From NCBI RefSeq assembly GCF_000698575.1, contig NZ_JFHD01000052.1, positions 1 to 33,787 of the forward strand: DNA of 33,787 nt. Direction: 5' to 3'. Each line of letters begins with the position of its first letter. The first letter of the stretch is position 1. The position numbers were made by a program, and so were the translations under genes. The DNA comes from Caballeronia zhejiangensis (GTDB lineage Bacteria; Pseudomonadota; Gammaproteobacteria; Burkholderiales; Burkholderiaceae). Below are positions 8,342-16,705 of this stretch, in pieces. Under the pieces are notes generated by a model that saw only the letters and a program-made list of their open reading frames with translations, searched no databases and was not told the origin of the DNA.

Positions 8342-8812
8342 ATGCTCTTCGTCCAGTTCACGCTCGACGCCGACCGCTATCTTCTCGACAGCGCGCAGGT
8401 CGAGCGCATGCTGCCGCTCGCGCCGCTGAAGACGCTGCCGGGCGCGCCCGCATGGGTCGCGGGCGTGCTCGACTGCGAAGGCGCCAACGTGCCCGTCATC
8501 GATCTCGCGGCGCTCGCGCTCGCGCGTGCCTCGCACGAGAGAGTGTCGACGCGGCTCGCGCTCGTCGCGTATCCGCGTTGCGGCGACGACGGCGCGATAA
8601 AGCATCATCGGCTCGGTCTTCTGCTCGAACAGGCGACGCGCACCGTCACCTTCGATGCCGCTTCGTTCACCGATGCGGGCATCGACACGCCGCACGCGCG
8701 CTATCTCGGTCCGCTCGCGCGTGACGAGCGAGGCCTGCTGCAATGGGTTCGCATCGAGCATCTGTTGCCCGATGACGTGCAGACGCTGCTCTTCGCCGGG
8801 AGCGAAGCATGA
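8342..8812 (+). CDS. wspB: WspB, CheW-like coupling protein
   Basis: This 156-residue single-domain CheW-like adaptor is expected to link WspA to the kinase WspE. CheW features include LFVQFTLDADRYLLDSAQVERMLPL at the start, GAPAWVAGVLDCEGANVPVIDL in the middle, and LLQWVRIEHLLPDD near the end. AAAGG lies about 9 bases before the ATG, overlapping the wspA stop. Its stop overlaps the wspC start as ATGA (8809-8812). The pathway has a second CheW-type protein (WspD), as in Pseudomonas, so B and D probably have non-identical roles at the receptor array. Confidence 0.93.
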   Translation: MLFVQFTLDADRYLLDSAQVERMLPLAPLKTLPGAPAWVAGVLDCEGANVPVIDLAALALARASHERVSTRLALVAYPRCGDDGAIKHHRLGLLLEQATRTVTFDAASFTDAGIDTPHARYLGPLARDERGLLQWVRIEHLLPDDVQTLLFAGSEA

Positions 8813-10101
8813 GCGCGCTGCCGAGCGCCTTCGCGGACGAAGCATTCGGCGTCGGCCGCTTCATCGAGCTGTTGCATCGCACGATCGGCCTCGATGCCGA
8901 ATCGATCGGCGCGAACGCCGTATCGCGCGCGGTGCGCGAACGCTTCCACCTGTGGCACGACGAGCAAGGCGGCACGCTCGACGATTACTACCGCGCGGTG
9001 ATGCAGGACGGCGCGCGCATGCAGGAGTTGATCGAAGCGGTGGTCGTGCCGGAGACGTGGTTCTTCCGCGATCCCGAAGCGTTCGCCGCCCTCGCGCGAC
9101 TTGCGCGCGTGCGTCTGCATGAACGGCCCGCGAAGCCGCTGCGCGTGCTGAGCGCGCCGTGCTCGACCGGCGAGGAAGCCTATACCGTCGCGATGGCGCT
9201 GATCGAAGCGGGCATCGCTGCCGAGCGCTTCACCATCGACGCGATCGACGTGAGCGAACGCGCGCTCGCTATTGCGCGCCGCGCGCATTACGGGCGCAAC
9301 GCGTTTCGCGGACGCGCGCTCGGTTTTCGCGACCGTCATTTCCGCGCGACCGATGGCGGCTGGCAGCTCGATCCCGCCGTCGCACAGAGCGTGCGCTTCT
9401 CGCAAGCGAATCTGCTGCAACTCGATACGCATGCGTTCGAGCGCTTCGATTTCATTCTGTGCCGCAACGTGCTGATCTATTTCGATCGCGATACGCAGCG
9501 CGCCGTTCTGCGCGTGCTCGATGGCTTGCTCGCAGAAGGCGGCACGCTGTTCGTCGGTCCGGCGGAGACGGGTCTTCTGATGCGCGAGGGTATGAGTTCC
9601 GCGAACATTCCGCTCGCCTTCGCGTTCAATCGGCCCGAGCGCGAGCGCGCGAACGTGTTCGATGGTGCATGGCCGAGTCCGCAGATCATCGCGAAGCCGA
9701 TGAAGCCCGCGTTCGTGTTGCCCGCATGGGCGAGTGCGCCGACCGTCGTTCGTGCGATGCCGGTTGCGAAGCCGCCCGCCGAACCCGCGCCGCCGGCAAG
9801 TCTTGCGCACGCGCGTCAACTCGCCGATGCCGGCCAGCTCGACACCGCTGCGAATGCCGCGCACGCGTATCTCGACGCGCATCCGTCGAACGCGGATGCG
9901 TACTATCTGCTTGGCGTGATCGCCGATGCGCGTGGCGAGCATCAGGCATCGCGCGGGCATTATCGTCGTGCGTTGTATCTCGATCCCGCGCATCGCGAGG
10001 CGCTCACGCATCTCGCCGCGTGTCTCTCGCTCGACGGCGATGAAAGCGGCGCGCGTCTGCTGCTCGCGCGTGCGCAACGCGTGACGGAGCGCGCGCGATG
10101 A
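8809..10101 (+). CDS. wspC: WspC, CheR-type receptor methyltransferase with TPR domain
   Basis: WspC methylates glutamates on WspA with S-adenosylmethionine, raising signalling. The 430-residue protein has a CheR N-terminal helical domain. It is followed by a Rossmann methyltransferase with VVPETWFFRDPEAF, the SAM-binding APCSTGEEAYTVAM, and the FILCRNVLIYFD motif. After a Pro/Ala-rich linker (about 300-325), a tetratricopeptide-like region (about 327-425, with NADAYYLLGVIADARGEHQAS and a following repeat) is typical of WspC and absent from plain CheR. Its start overlaps wspB and its stop overlaps wspD, both as ATGA. It opposes WspF, and loss normally silences the pathway. Confidence 0.94.
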   Translation: MSALPSAFADEAFGVGRFIELLHRTIGLDAESIGANAVSRAVRERFHLWHDEQGGTLDDYYRAVMQDGARMQELIEAVVVPETWFFRDPEAFAALARLARVRLHERPAKPLRVLSAPCSTGEEAYTVAMALIEAGIAAERFTIDAIDVSERALAIARRAHYGRNAFRGRALGFRDRHFRATDGGWQLDPAVAQSVRFSQANLLQLDTHAFERFDFILCRNVLIYFDRDTQRAVLRVLDGLLAEGGTLFVGPAETGLLMREGMSSANIPLAFAFNRPERERANVFDGAWPSPQIIAKPMKPAFVLPAWASAPTVVRAMPVAKPPAEPAPPASLAHARQLADAGQLDTAANAAHAYLDAHPSNADAYYLLGVIADARGEHQASRGHYRRALYLDPAHREALTHLAACLSLDGDESGARLLLARAQRVTERAR

Positions 10102-10793
10102 ACGCACGCGACATCGGCGTCACGAACGATATCGACGATTGCTGGAACCGCATCGGCGTGCGCGGCGATGCGTCATGCCCGAAGCTCGAACGCTACGTGC
10201 ATTGCCGCAATTGCCCGGTTCATGATGAAGCCGCAGCGCGCGTGCTGGATCGCGTGGAAGCGCGTACGTCGATCGTCGCTTCGGCGGTCGTCGAACGAGG
10301 CGACAAGCAAACCGATACGCTCTCATGTCTCGTGTTTCGCATCGGCGGCGAATGGCTCGGCTTGCCGACGAACCTCTGCGCGCAAGTGGCGCAATTGCGC
10401 CCGGTGCACTCGCTGCCGCATCGGCGCAATCGCGCGGTGCTGGGCGTCGTGAACGTGCGCGGCAGATTGATCGTGTGCGCTTCGCTGGCGCGGCTGTTCG
10501 GCATCGAAGCGGACGAAAGCGCTGCAAAAAACGTATCGCTCGATGCCCGCGAACTCGGGCGTCTCATCGTCATGCAGTGCGGCAATGGCGATCACGAAGC
10601 TCCGATCGCTTTTCCCGTCGATGCCGTCGACGGCGTGCATCGCTTCACGCAGGCGCAGCTTCAGCCGGTGCCCGCGACGCTCGCCCAGCGCCTGTCGTCG
10701 AACGCGCATGCGGTGGCCGCGTTCAGGCACGCGACCGTCGGCCTGCTCGACGCCGATCGACTCATCGACAGCCTGAGCCGGAGTCTCACATGA
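10098..10793 (+). CDS. wspD: WspD, CheW-like coupling protein
   Basis: The protein has 231 residues, longer than WspB. A Cys-rich N-terminal region (DDCWNRIGVRGDASCPKL, then HCRNCP; Cys15, 27, 36, 39) is the typical WspD signature and could bind metal. A CheW domain follows (LVFRIGGEWLGLPTNLCAQV, then VLGVVNVRGRLIVCASLARLFG, then IAFPVDAVDGV). It should sit with WspA and WspE in the signalling array. Its ATG overlaps the wspC stop, and its stop overlaps the wspE start, so translation is probably coupled. In other species wspD is one of the genes mutated in wrinkly variants. Confidence 0.93.
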   Translation: MNARDIGVTNDIDDCWNRIGVRGDASCPKLERYVHCRNCPVHDEAAARVLDRVEARTSIVASAVVERGDKQTDTLSCLVFRIGGEWLGLPTNLCAQVAQLRPVHSLPHRRNRAVLGVVNVRGRLIVCASLARLFGIEADESAAKNVSLDARELGRLIVMQCGNGDHEAPIAFPVDAVDGVHRFTQAQLQPVPATLAQRLSSNAHAVAAFRHATVGLLDADRLIDSLSRSLT

Positions 10794-13015
10794 CGAGCAT
10801 CGATGCGGGAGGTTCGTCGCTGCTCGACCTCTTTCAGGAAGAAGCGCGCGGGCAGGCGCAGATTCTTTCCGATGGCCTCATCGCGCTCGAACGTGCGCCG
10901 CGCGATCCCGTCACGCTCGAAGCGAGCATGCGCGCCGCGCATTCGCTGAAGGGCGCGGCGCGTGTCGTTGGCGTGCCGGTCGGCGTGACGCTCGCGCATG
11001 TGATGGAAGATTGTTTCGTCGCAGCGCAGGAAGGGCGCATCGTGCTCGATGCGGGTTACATCGACATGCTGTTGCGCGGTGTCGATCTGATCGTGCAGAT
11101 CGGCGAGGCGCGCGATATCGATGCACAGACCGCGCTCGAACGCGAAGTCGATGCGTTCGTGGATGGCCTCAGCGCGCATATGGAAGGCGCAACATCCCAA
11201 CGCGAACTTACACCGACGAAACCGTCCGAGCCAATTCCGGCACCATCGCGCACGAACGAAGCTCGCATGTTGCGCATGCGCGCGGACACGCTCGATCGTC
11301 TGCTGAGTCATTCGGGCGAATCGCTCGTCGAATCGCGCTGGCTGAAGCCGTTTTCGCAATCGATGCTGCGCGTGAAGCGCGTGCAGCACGATGCGAGCCG
11401 CGCGCTCGAACGCCTGCACGAATCGCTGACCGATTCGCACGCCGCGCAACTCGATGCACGCACACACGCCGCGCTCGACGAAGCGCGTCGTTTGACGGCG
11501 GAAGCGCATCGTCAGTTGAGCGAGCGTCTGGCTGAACTGGAAAACTACGACCGGCGTTCGACGCATCTCGCCCAGCAGATCTACGACGAAGCGCTCGCGT
11601 GCCGCATGCGTCCCTTCGTCGATGCAACGGGCGGCTTCGCGCGCATGGTGCGCGATGTCGCGCGCGGACTCGGCCGCGACGTGCGTCTCGTCATCGCGGG
11701 CGAATCGACGCAGGTCGATCGCGACATTCTCGATCTGCTCGACGCGCCGCTCGGGCATCTATTGCGCAACGCGGTCGATCACGGCATCGAGCCGCCCTCA
11801 TTGCGCCGCGCGCTCGGCAAGCCCGAAACCGGCACGATCACGCTCGAAGCGCGCCATAGCGCGGGCTCGCTTTTCATCAGCGTGTCCGACGACGGCGCGG
11901 GCGTCGATCTCGATGCGCTTCGCCGCGCGGTCGTGCGCAAGCGTCTCGCGAGCGAAGATACAGCCGCGCGCCTCACCGAAGCGGAACTGCTCGAGTTTCT
12001 CTTGCTGCCCGGCTTTTCGATGCGCGATGCCGTCACCGATGTATCCGGCCGCGGCGTCGGCCTCGATGCGGTGCAGGACATCGTGCGGCAAGTGCGCGGC
12101 AGCGTGCGCGTGACGCAGGAAACGCATGTAGGCACGCGCATCGCGCTGCAATTGCCGCTGACGTTGTCGGTGATCCGCAGCCTGATCGTCGAAGTGGCGG
12201 GCGAGCCCTACGGACTGCCGCTCGCGCATGTCGCGCGCACGCTGGTGCTGCCCGCGAGCGCCATCGACATGCTCGAAGGCCAGCAGCATTTTTCCTTCGA
12301 CGGCAAGCGCATCGGCCTCGTCACCGCGCATCAGATTCTCGAAACCGCCGCGTTCGAAGCCGCGAGCGAAAGGCTCAACGTCGTCGTCATCGGACAAGGC
12401 GCGGCGAGTTACGGCATCGTCGTCGATCGCTTTCTCGGCGAGCGGATGCTCGTGGTGCAACCGCTCGACAAGCGCCTCGGCAAGGTGCGCAACATCGCGG
12501 CGGGCGCGCTGATGGAGAACGGCGATCCGCTGCTCATCGCCGATCTCGACGACTGGCTGCGTTCCGTCGAGAAGCTCGTCGGCAGCGGCGAGCTCGGGCG
12601 CGTCGGTGCCGGCGCTTCGCGTGCGCGCGTGGCGAGCGCGAAGCGCGTGCTCGTCGTCGACGATTCGCTCACCGTGCGCGAACTCGAACGCAAGCTGCTC
12701 GCGTCGCGCGGCTACGACGTGTCCGTCGCGGTCGATGGCATGGACGGCTGGAACGCGGTGCGCGGCGCGGACTTCGATCTCGTCATCACCGATATCGACA
12801 TGCCGCGGCTCGATGGCATCGAGCTCGTCACGCTCATCAAGCGCGATGCGGAACTCGCCGCCCTGCCGGTGATGATCGTGTCGTACAAGGATCGCGCGGA
12901 AGATCGTCAGCGCGGCCTCGACGCGGGCGCGGACTATTACCTCGCGAAAGGCAGCTTTCACGATCAGGCGTTGATCGATGCCGTGCGCGATCTCATCGGC
13001 GAGGCGAAGACATGA
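10790..13015 (+). CDS. wspE: WspE, hybrid histidine kinase (CheA-CheY fusion)
   Basis: WspE is the pathway kinase; it phosphorylates WspR (activating) and WspF (feedback). The order in 741 residues is: HPt domain with phospho-accepting His51 (MRAAHSLKGAAR); a charged helical dimerisation region; a CheA-type ATPase (LGHLLRNAVDHGIEPPSLR, SDDGAGVDL, DVSGRGVGLDAVQ); a CheW-like domain; and a C-terminal receiver with VLVVDDS and phospho-acceptor Asp668 (ITDIDMPRLDG). The start at 10790 is fixed by the ATGA overlap with wspD. The same frame stays open for 155 codons upstream, but that is the shadow of wspD. The stop overlaps wspF as ATGA. All motifs needed for catalysis appear present. Confidence 0.95.
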   Translation: MTSIDAGGSSLLDLFQEEARGQAQILSDGLIALERAPRDPVTLEASMRAAHSLKGAARVVGVPVGVTLAHVMEDCFVAAQEGRIVLDAGYIDMLLRGVDLIVQIGEARDIDAQTALEREVDAFVDGLSAHMEGATSQRELTPTKPSEPIPAPSRTNEARMLRMRADTLDRLLSHSGESLVESRWLKPFSQSMLRVKRVQHDASRALERLHESLTDSHAAQLDARTHAALDEARRLTAEAHRQLSERLAELENYDRRSTHLAQQIYDEALACRMRPFVDATGGFARMVRDVARGLGRDVRLVIAGESTQVDRDILDLLDAPLGHLLRNAVDHGIEPPSLRRALGKPETGTITLEARHSAGSLFISVSDDGAGVDLDALRRAVVRKRLASEDTAARLTEAELLEFLLLPGFSMRDAVTDVSGRGVGLDAVQDIVRQVRGSVRVTQETHVGTRIALQLPLTLSVIRSLIVEVAGEPYGLPLAHVARTLVLPASAIDMLEGQQHFSFDGKRIGLVTAHQILETAAFEAASERLNVVVIGQGAASYGIVVDRFLGERMLVVQPLDKRLGKVRNIAAGALMENGDPLLIADLDDWLRSVEKLVGSGELGRVGAGASRARVASAKRVLVVDDSLTVRELERKLLASRGYDVSVAVDGMDGWNAVRGADFDLVITDIDMPRLDGIELVTLIKRDAELAALPVMIVSYKDRAEDRQRGLDAGADYYLAKGSFHDQALIDAVRDLIGEAKT

Positions 13016-13995
13016 AGATCGGCATCGTCAACGATGTTGCACTCGCGGTGGAAGCGTTGCGTCGCGCGCTCGCGTCGCGGCCCGACTTGGAGATCGCGTG
13101 GATCGCGCACGACGGCCAGCAGGCGATCGACTATTGCGCGGCGCACACGCCCGATGTCGTGCTGATGGATCTCGTGATGCCGAATGTCGATGGCGTGCAG
13201 GCGTCGCGGACCATCATGGCGCGTTCGCCGTGCGCGATTCTCGTCGTCACGGTCGATGTCGGCGCGAACGCATGGCGCGTCTATGAAGCGATGGGCGCGG
13301 GCGCGCTCGATGCCGTCGATACGCCCGCGCTCGCCGGCGCCGATGCGCGTCGCGGTGCGGCGGCGCTGATCGCGAAGATCGATCAGATCGGCGCGCGGCT
13401 CGCATCGTCGAGCGTTTTGCCCGCCATGAAGAGCGGCGATCGTCTCGTCGCGATAGGCGCATCGGTGGGCGGACCGTCCGCGCTCGCGACACTGCTCGGC
13501 GCGTTGCCGAAGCATTTCGCGGCGGCGCTCGTCATCGTGCAGCACGTCGATCGCGCGTTCGCCGAAGGCATGGCGCAATGGCTCGATGCGCAATCGGCGC
13601 TGCCCGTGCGTATCGCGCGTGAAGGCGACAGGCCCGCGCCCGGCGAAGTGCTGCTCGCCGCGACCAACGATCATCTGCATTTCGCCGACGCCACGCGCCT
13701 AGGCTACACCGCGCATCCGGAGCAATTGCCGTATCGCCCGTCCGTCGACGTGTTCTTTCAGAGCGTGACCGAGCGCTGGACCGGACGCGCGGTCGGCGTG
13801 CTGCTGACCGGCATGGGCCGCGACGGCGCGATCGGACTGAAGGCGATGCGCGCGAAGGGTTATCACACCATCGCGCAGGACGAGGCGACGAGCGCGGTGT
13901 ACGGCATGCCGAAGGCGGCGGCCGCGCTCAACGCGGCGGCGTCGATACTGCCGCTGCCGCGCATCGCGGATGCGATCGCCAAGGCGTTCGACTGA
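13012..13995 (+). CDS. wspF: WspF, CheB-type methylesterase response regulator
   Basis: WspF demethylates WspA when phosphorylated, damping the signal; its loss classically gives constitutive c-di-GMP production. The 327-residue protein has a receiver domain with phospho-acceptor Asp53 (VVLMDLVMPNVDG) and a C-terminal methylesterase domain. The expected catalytic triad is present: Ser151 (GASVGGPSA), His178 (VQHVD) and Asp271 (GMGRDG). It overlaps wspE by four bases and is followed 36 bp later by wspR. No truncation or missing residue is seen, so the feedback arm looks intact. Confidence 0.95.
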   Translation: MKIGIVNDVALAVEALRRALASRPDLEIAWIAHDGQQAIDYCAAHTPDVVLMDLVMPNVDGVQASRTIMARSPCAILVVTVDVGANAWRVYEAMGAGALDAVDTPALAGADARRGAAALIAKIDQIGARLASSSVLPAMKSGDRLVAIGASVGGPSALATLLGALPKHFAAALVIVQHVDRAFAEGMAQWLDAQSALPVRIAREGDRPAPGEVLLAATNDHLHFADATRLGYTAHPEQLPYRPSVDVFFQSVTERWTGRAVGVLLTGMGRDGAIGLKAMRAKGYHTIAQDEATSAVYGMPKAAAALNAAASILPLPRIADAIAKAFD

Positions 13996-14031
13996 GCTCA
14001 GCGAAGCACATCAACCAAGGACACGCGTTTC

Positions 14032-15151
14032 ATGAAAACTCCTCATCCCGATCCGCTGGCCGAGCGCGCGAAACGGGCCGCGGCCGCCGCGTCGGCGAGC
14101 ATCGAGCGCGCGGGCTCGCGTGCAATCGCGGACGAGCGCGCCGTGTCCGATCTGCTCGCCGCCGCATTGAACGCGCCGCCCGCCGCCGAGTTGCCGGTGA
14201 TGGTGCTGCTCGTCGACGATCAGGCGATCATCGCGGAAGCGTTGCGCCGCGCGCTCGCCGAAGAGCGCAACGTCGATCTGCATTACTGCGCGAATCCGGA
14301 AGAGGCGTTGCGCACCGCGCAGGAAACGCGGCCGACGGTGATCCTGCAGGATCTCGTGATGCCCGGCGTCGATGGCCTGACGCTCGTTCGTCAGTATCGC
14401 GAGCATCCGGCGACGCGCGATATCCCGATCATCGTGCTCTCGACGAAGGAAGAGCCGCGCATCAAGAGCGCGGCATTCGCGGCGGGCGCGAACGACTATC
14501 TCGTGAAGCTGCCCGATACCATCGAGCTCGTCGCGCGCGTGCGCTATCACTCGCGTTCGTATCAGAACCTGCTGCAACGCGACGAAGCGTATCGCGCGCT
14601 GCGTCAGTCGCAGCAGAAGCTGCTCGAAACGAATCTGGAATTGCAGCGCCTGACGCATTCGGACGGGCTGACGGGTTTGTCGAATCGCCGCCGTCTCGAC
14701 GATTATCTGAACGCGGAATGGCGGCGCGCCGCTCGCGAGCATGCGTCCATCGGCTTTCTGATGATCGATGTCGATAACTTCAAGTCGTACAACGACACGT
14801 ATGGCCACGTCGCCGGCGACGATGTGCTGAAGCTCGTCGCGCAATACGATCGAATCGAGTCTCGCCAGTCCGACCGATCTCGCCGCGCGCTTCGGCGGCG
14901 AGGAATTCGCGGTCGTGCTGCTCTCGACATCGGCGCCGGGCTTGCGTCTGCTCGGCGAGAAAATACGCATCGCGGTCGAGGCGCTGGACGTGCCGCATGC
15001 GGGTTCGTCGAGCGGGCGCGTGACGATCAGCGTCGGCGGCGCGATACAGATGGCGATGCACGACGATGCGTCGAAGCAGCTCGTCGAAGCCGCCGATCTC
15101 GCGCTGTATCGCGCGAAGAGAGACGGGAAGAACCGGGTGATCGTCACCTGA
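14032..15151 (+). pseudogene. wspR: wspR, response-regulator diguanylate cyclase, frameshifted in the GGDEF domain
   Basis: WspR makes c-di-GMP when phosphorylated by WspE. Frame one (14032-14844) encodes an extended N-terminus, a receiver domain with Asp107 (VILQDLVMPGVDG), a helical linker and the start of the GGDEF domain (HSDGLTGLSNRRRLDDYL, IDVDNFKSYNDTYGH). The frame then shifts by one base. Removing t14845 joins it to a frame (14846-15151) that gives TIESSLASPTDLAARFGGEEF and then a normal domain end (EAADLALYRAKRDGKNRVIV). The repaired product would be 372 residues. Unrepaired, the protein loses GGEEF and runs out of frame to 15213 with an Arg-rich tail. AAGGA at 14017-14021 supports the start. 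A sequencing error is possible, but the site is not a homopolymer. Confidence 0.9.
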
Positions 15152-15155
15152 CGAA

Positions 15156-15190
15156 AAAACGCGCGGCCTTCGTCGAAGCCCGCGCGTTTT
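15156..15190. terminator. Bidirectional Rho-independent terminator after the wsp operon
   Basis: An 11-bp perfect stem (AAAACGCGCGG at 15156-15166 with CCGCGCGTTTT at 15180-15190) has a small inner stem CTTC/GAAG in its loop. The A-run on the left and T-run on the right let it act on both strands. It lies just after the wspR stop and also just downstream of the convergent DUF1328 gene. Confidence 0.85.
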
Positions 15191-15219
15191 GCTTTACGGC
15201 GTGTGCTGCGTGAATGGCG

Positions 15220-15381
15220 TCATCGCCTGAACACGCCGAGCAGCAAGGTCGCCAGAAAGATCACGATAAAGATGAAGAACAGGATCTTGGCGATTTCCGC
15301 CGCGCCCGTTGCGATTCCGCCGAAGCCGAAGACGGCCGCGATGATCGCGATGATGAAGAAGATGACAGCGTAACGGAGCAT
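15220..15381 (-). CDS. DUF1328-family small membrane protein
   Basis: This peptide of 53 residues is almost entirely two transmembrane helices (about 3-25 and 29-50) with a glycine-rich turn between them (FGFGGIATGAAEIAK). This is the pattern of the DUF1328/YtjA family of inner-membrane peptides, whose role is unknown. The start at 15381 is marked by a strong AAGGAGG Shine-Dalgarno sequence immediately upstream. A longer frame beginning at 15474 is not needed. It is convergent with wspR and shares its terminator. Such peptides are often stress-induced, but nothing here shows regulation. Confidence 0.88.
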   Translation of the reverse strand: MLRYAVIFFIIAIIAAVFGFGGIATGAAEIAKILFFIFIVIFLATLLLGVFRR

Positions 15382-15521
15382 GTTGCCCTCCTTGGTGGAT
15401 CGGATGATCGGTTGATCGGTCGATATGCAGGCGGATCGATGCCGCCGCTTTCGCTCATCGGTTTTCCCGCGCATCGTTCAAAGCAACGGACGTGCCCAGC
15501 GCATCGCCCGCGTGCCGGAGA

Positions 15522-15557
15522 TGCAAAAACGCCGCAATGAAAGGAACATTGCGGCGT
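15522..15557 (-). terminator. Rho-independent terminator for the 55-residue acidic gene
   Basis: An 11-bp perfect stem (ACGCCGCAATG at 15529-15539 paired with CATTGCGGCGT at 15547-15557) has a 7-base loop. On the minus strand it is followed by a T-run (aaaaa at 15525-15529 on the plus strand). It lies 45 bases beyond the minus-strand stop at 15602. Confidence 0.8.
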
Positions 15558-15601
15558 CGCGGATCGCGCTTGCCTTCGCGCGATGTGTCCGGCTGTCGAG
15601 G

Positions 15602-15769
15602 CTAACGGCCTAGTGTGCGATCGGAGTCGGTTTCATCGTCGTCGTCTTCGTCGTCGACGCTGTTGAGCGCATCCGGCAGGTTGTTCTCCAGTTCATCGCG
15701 TTCGATCTGATCGGCTAGGTCGAGGGATTTGCGCGTGGCGGGACCGGACGGGCGATTGGCTCCAGACAT
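15602..15769 (-). CDS. Small acidic hypothetical protein (55 residues)
   Basis: An unrecognised, very acidic protein that I translated directly. It begins MSGANRPSGPATRKSLDL, continues ADQIERDELENNLPDALN, and has an Asp/Glu-rich run (DDEDDDDETDSD) before ending RTLGR. A strong AAGGAG lies 6 bases before its start, and a clear terminator follows its stop, so the gene has complete expression signals. It is probably cytosolic and largely disordered. No homologous family is recognised; a nucleic-acid-mimic or stress-response role would only be a guess. Confidence 0.75.
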   Translation of the reverse strand: MSGANRPSGPATRKSLDLADQIERDELENNLPDALNSVDDEDDDDETDSDRTLGR

Positions 15770-16053
15770 GGCGTACTCCTTGAACAGATTTCAAAGCCGC
15801 GCCGACGATTCGGCGCGAACCAACGGACTAGCAAGGCTTGTACGCGCCGGGCTGAATAGTCCGCCTTAAAGGATCGCTTAAGGATCAGTTGAGGATCGTT
15901 CGGGCGGAAAGGTGAACAGACCGTGCTGACGATAAAGAAACGCAGTCCCAATCTTGCAAGCAGGACGGCAGATTTTGCGTGCCGGCGCGTAAGGCCAGTA
16001 TGCACCGGGACGCGCGTCGAGGCAAAGACGACGCGCGTGTTTCGGATCGCGCA

Positions 16054-16668
16054 TCAAGCGAAAAAATGGGCGACGATCGGATACAGCGACAACACGAGCA
16101 AGACGGCCATCGTGATGTTGAACATGCGCAACCGGCGCGGATCCGCGAGAAAGCGGCGCAGCGACGTGCCGAACGCGGCCCACATCGTGATGCACGGCAA
16201 GCCGATCACGACGAGCACGACGGCCATCAGCGCGGCGTTCAGCGAAAGACTCGCGTGCAGGTGGATCGTGCTCGCGGCGGTGAGCACCATCATCCACGCT
16301 TTGGGATTGATCCACTGGAACGCGATCGCTTCGTGAAAGCGCATCGGGCGCGCCTTGCTGTCGCGCATCTGCACCGACGACGACGTGCCGATCTTCCACG
16401 CCAGATACAGCAGATACGCGACGCTCGCCGCTTCCAGCACCGTGTAGAGGATCGGCAGACGCTCGAACGCCTGCGCGAGCCCGAGGCCGACCGCGATCAT
16501 CAGGATCGCCATGCCCGCGCTGATGCCGAGCATGTGCGGCAGCGTGCGCCTCAACCCGAAATTGACGCCCGAGGCGAGCAGCATCGTGTTGTTGGGACCG
16601 GGCGTGATGGTCGTCACCAGCGCGAACAGCGCGGCGGCTGGAAGGGCGTTCAGAAGTTCGGTGGGCAT
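16054..16668 (-). CDS. LysE/RhtB-family amino-acid exporter
   Basis: This 204-residue polytopic inner-membrane protein is of the LysE/RhtB superfamily, which exports amino acids or related small solutes. Six hydrophobic segments are visible. The N-terminal signature is clear: ALVTTITPGPNNTMLLASGVNFG, with the family's PGPN near residue 25, and the motif FQWINPKAWMM lies in the middle. The start at 16668 is chosen because GGAG lies 8 bases upstream; the frame runs on to 16704. The substrate cannot be deduced. The upstream region carries palindromic and repeated GTAC-containing sequence (16706-16771) that probably binds its regulator; no regulator gene is adjacent. Confidence 0.88.
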   Translation of the reverse strand: MPTELLNALPAAALFALVTTITPGPNNTMLLASGVNFGLRRTLPHMLGISAGMAILMIAVGLGLAQAFERLPILYTVLEAASVAYLLYLAWKIGTSSSVQMRDSKARPMRFHEAIAFQWINPKAWMMVLTAASTIHLHASLSLNAALMAVVLVVIGLPCITMWAAFGTSLRRFLADPRRLRMFNITMAVLLVLSLYPIVAHFFA

Positions 16669-16705
16669 GGCGCGCTCCGCAATGAAGGATTCGATGAGCG
16701 CCAAG

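Noticed and set aside
10325..10789. Extended start for wspE giving an 896-residue protein
   Set aside because: The extra 155 codons lie wholly inside wspD in another frame and have an Arg/Ala-rich shadow composition. The ATGA overlap at 10790 and the HPt domain right after it fix the true start.
14836..14915. Programmed ribosomal frameshift to express full-length WspR
   Set aside because: There is no slippery heptamer or clear stimulatory structure at 14840-14850, and WspR is not known to use recoding.
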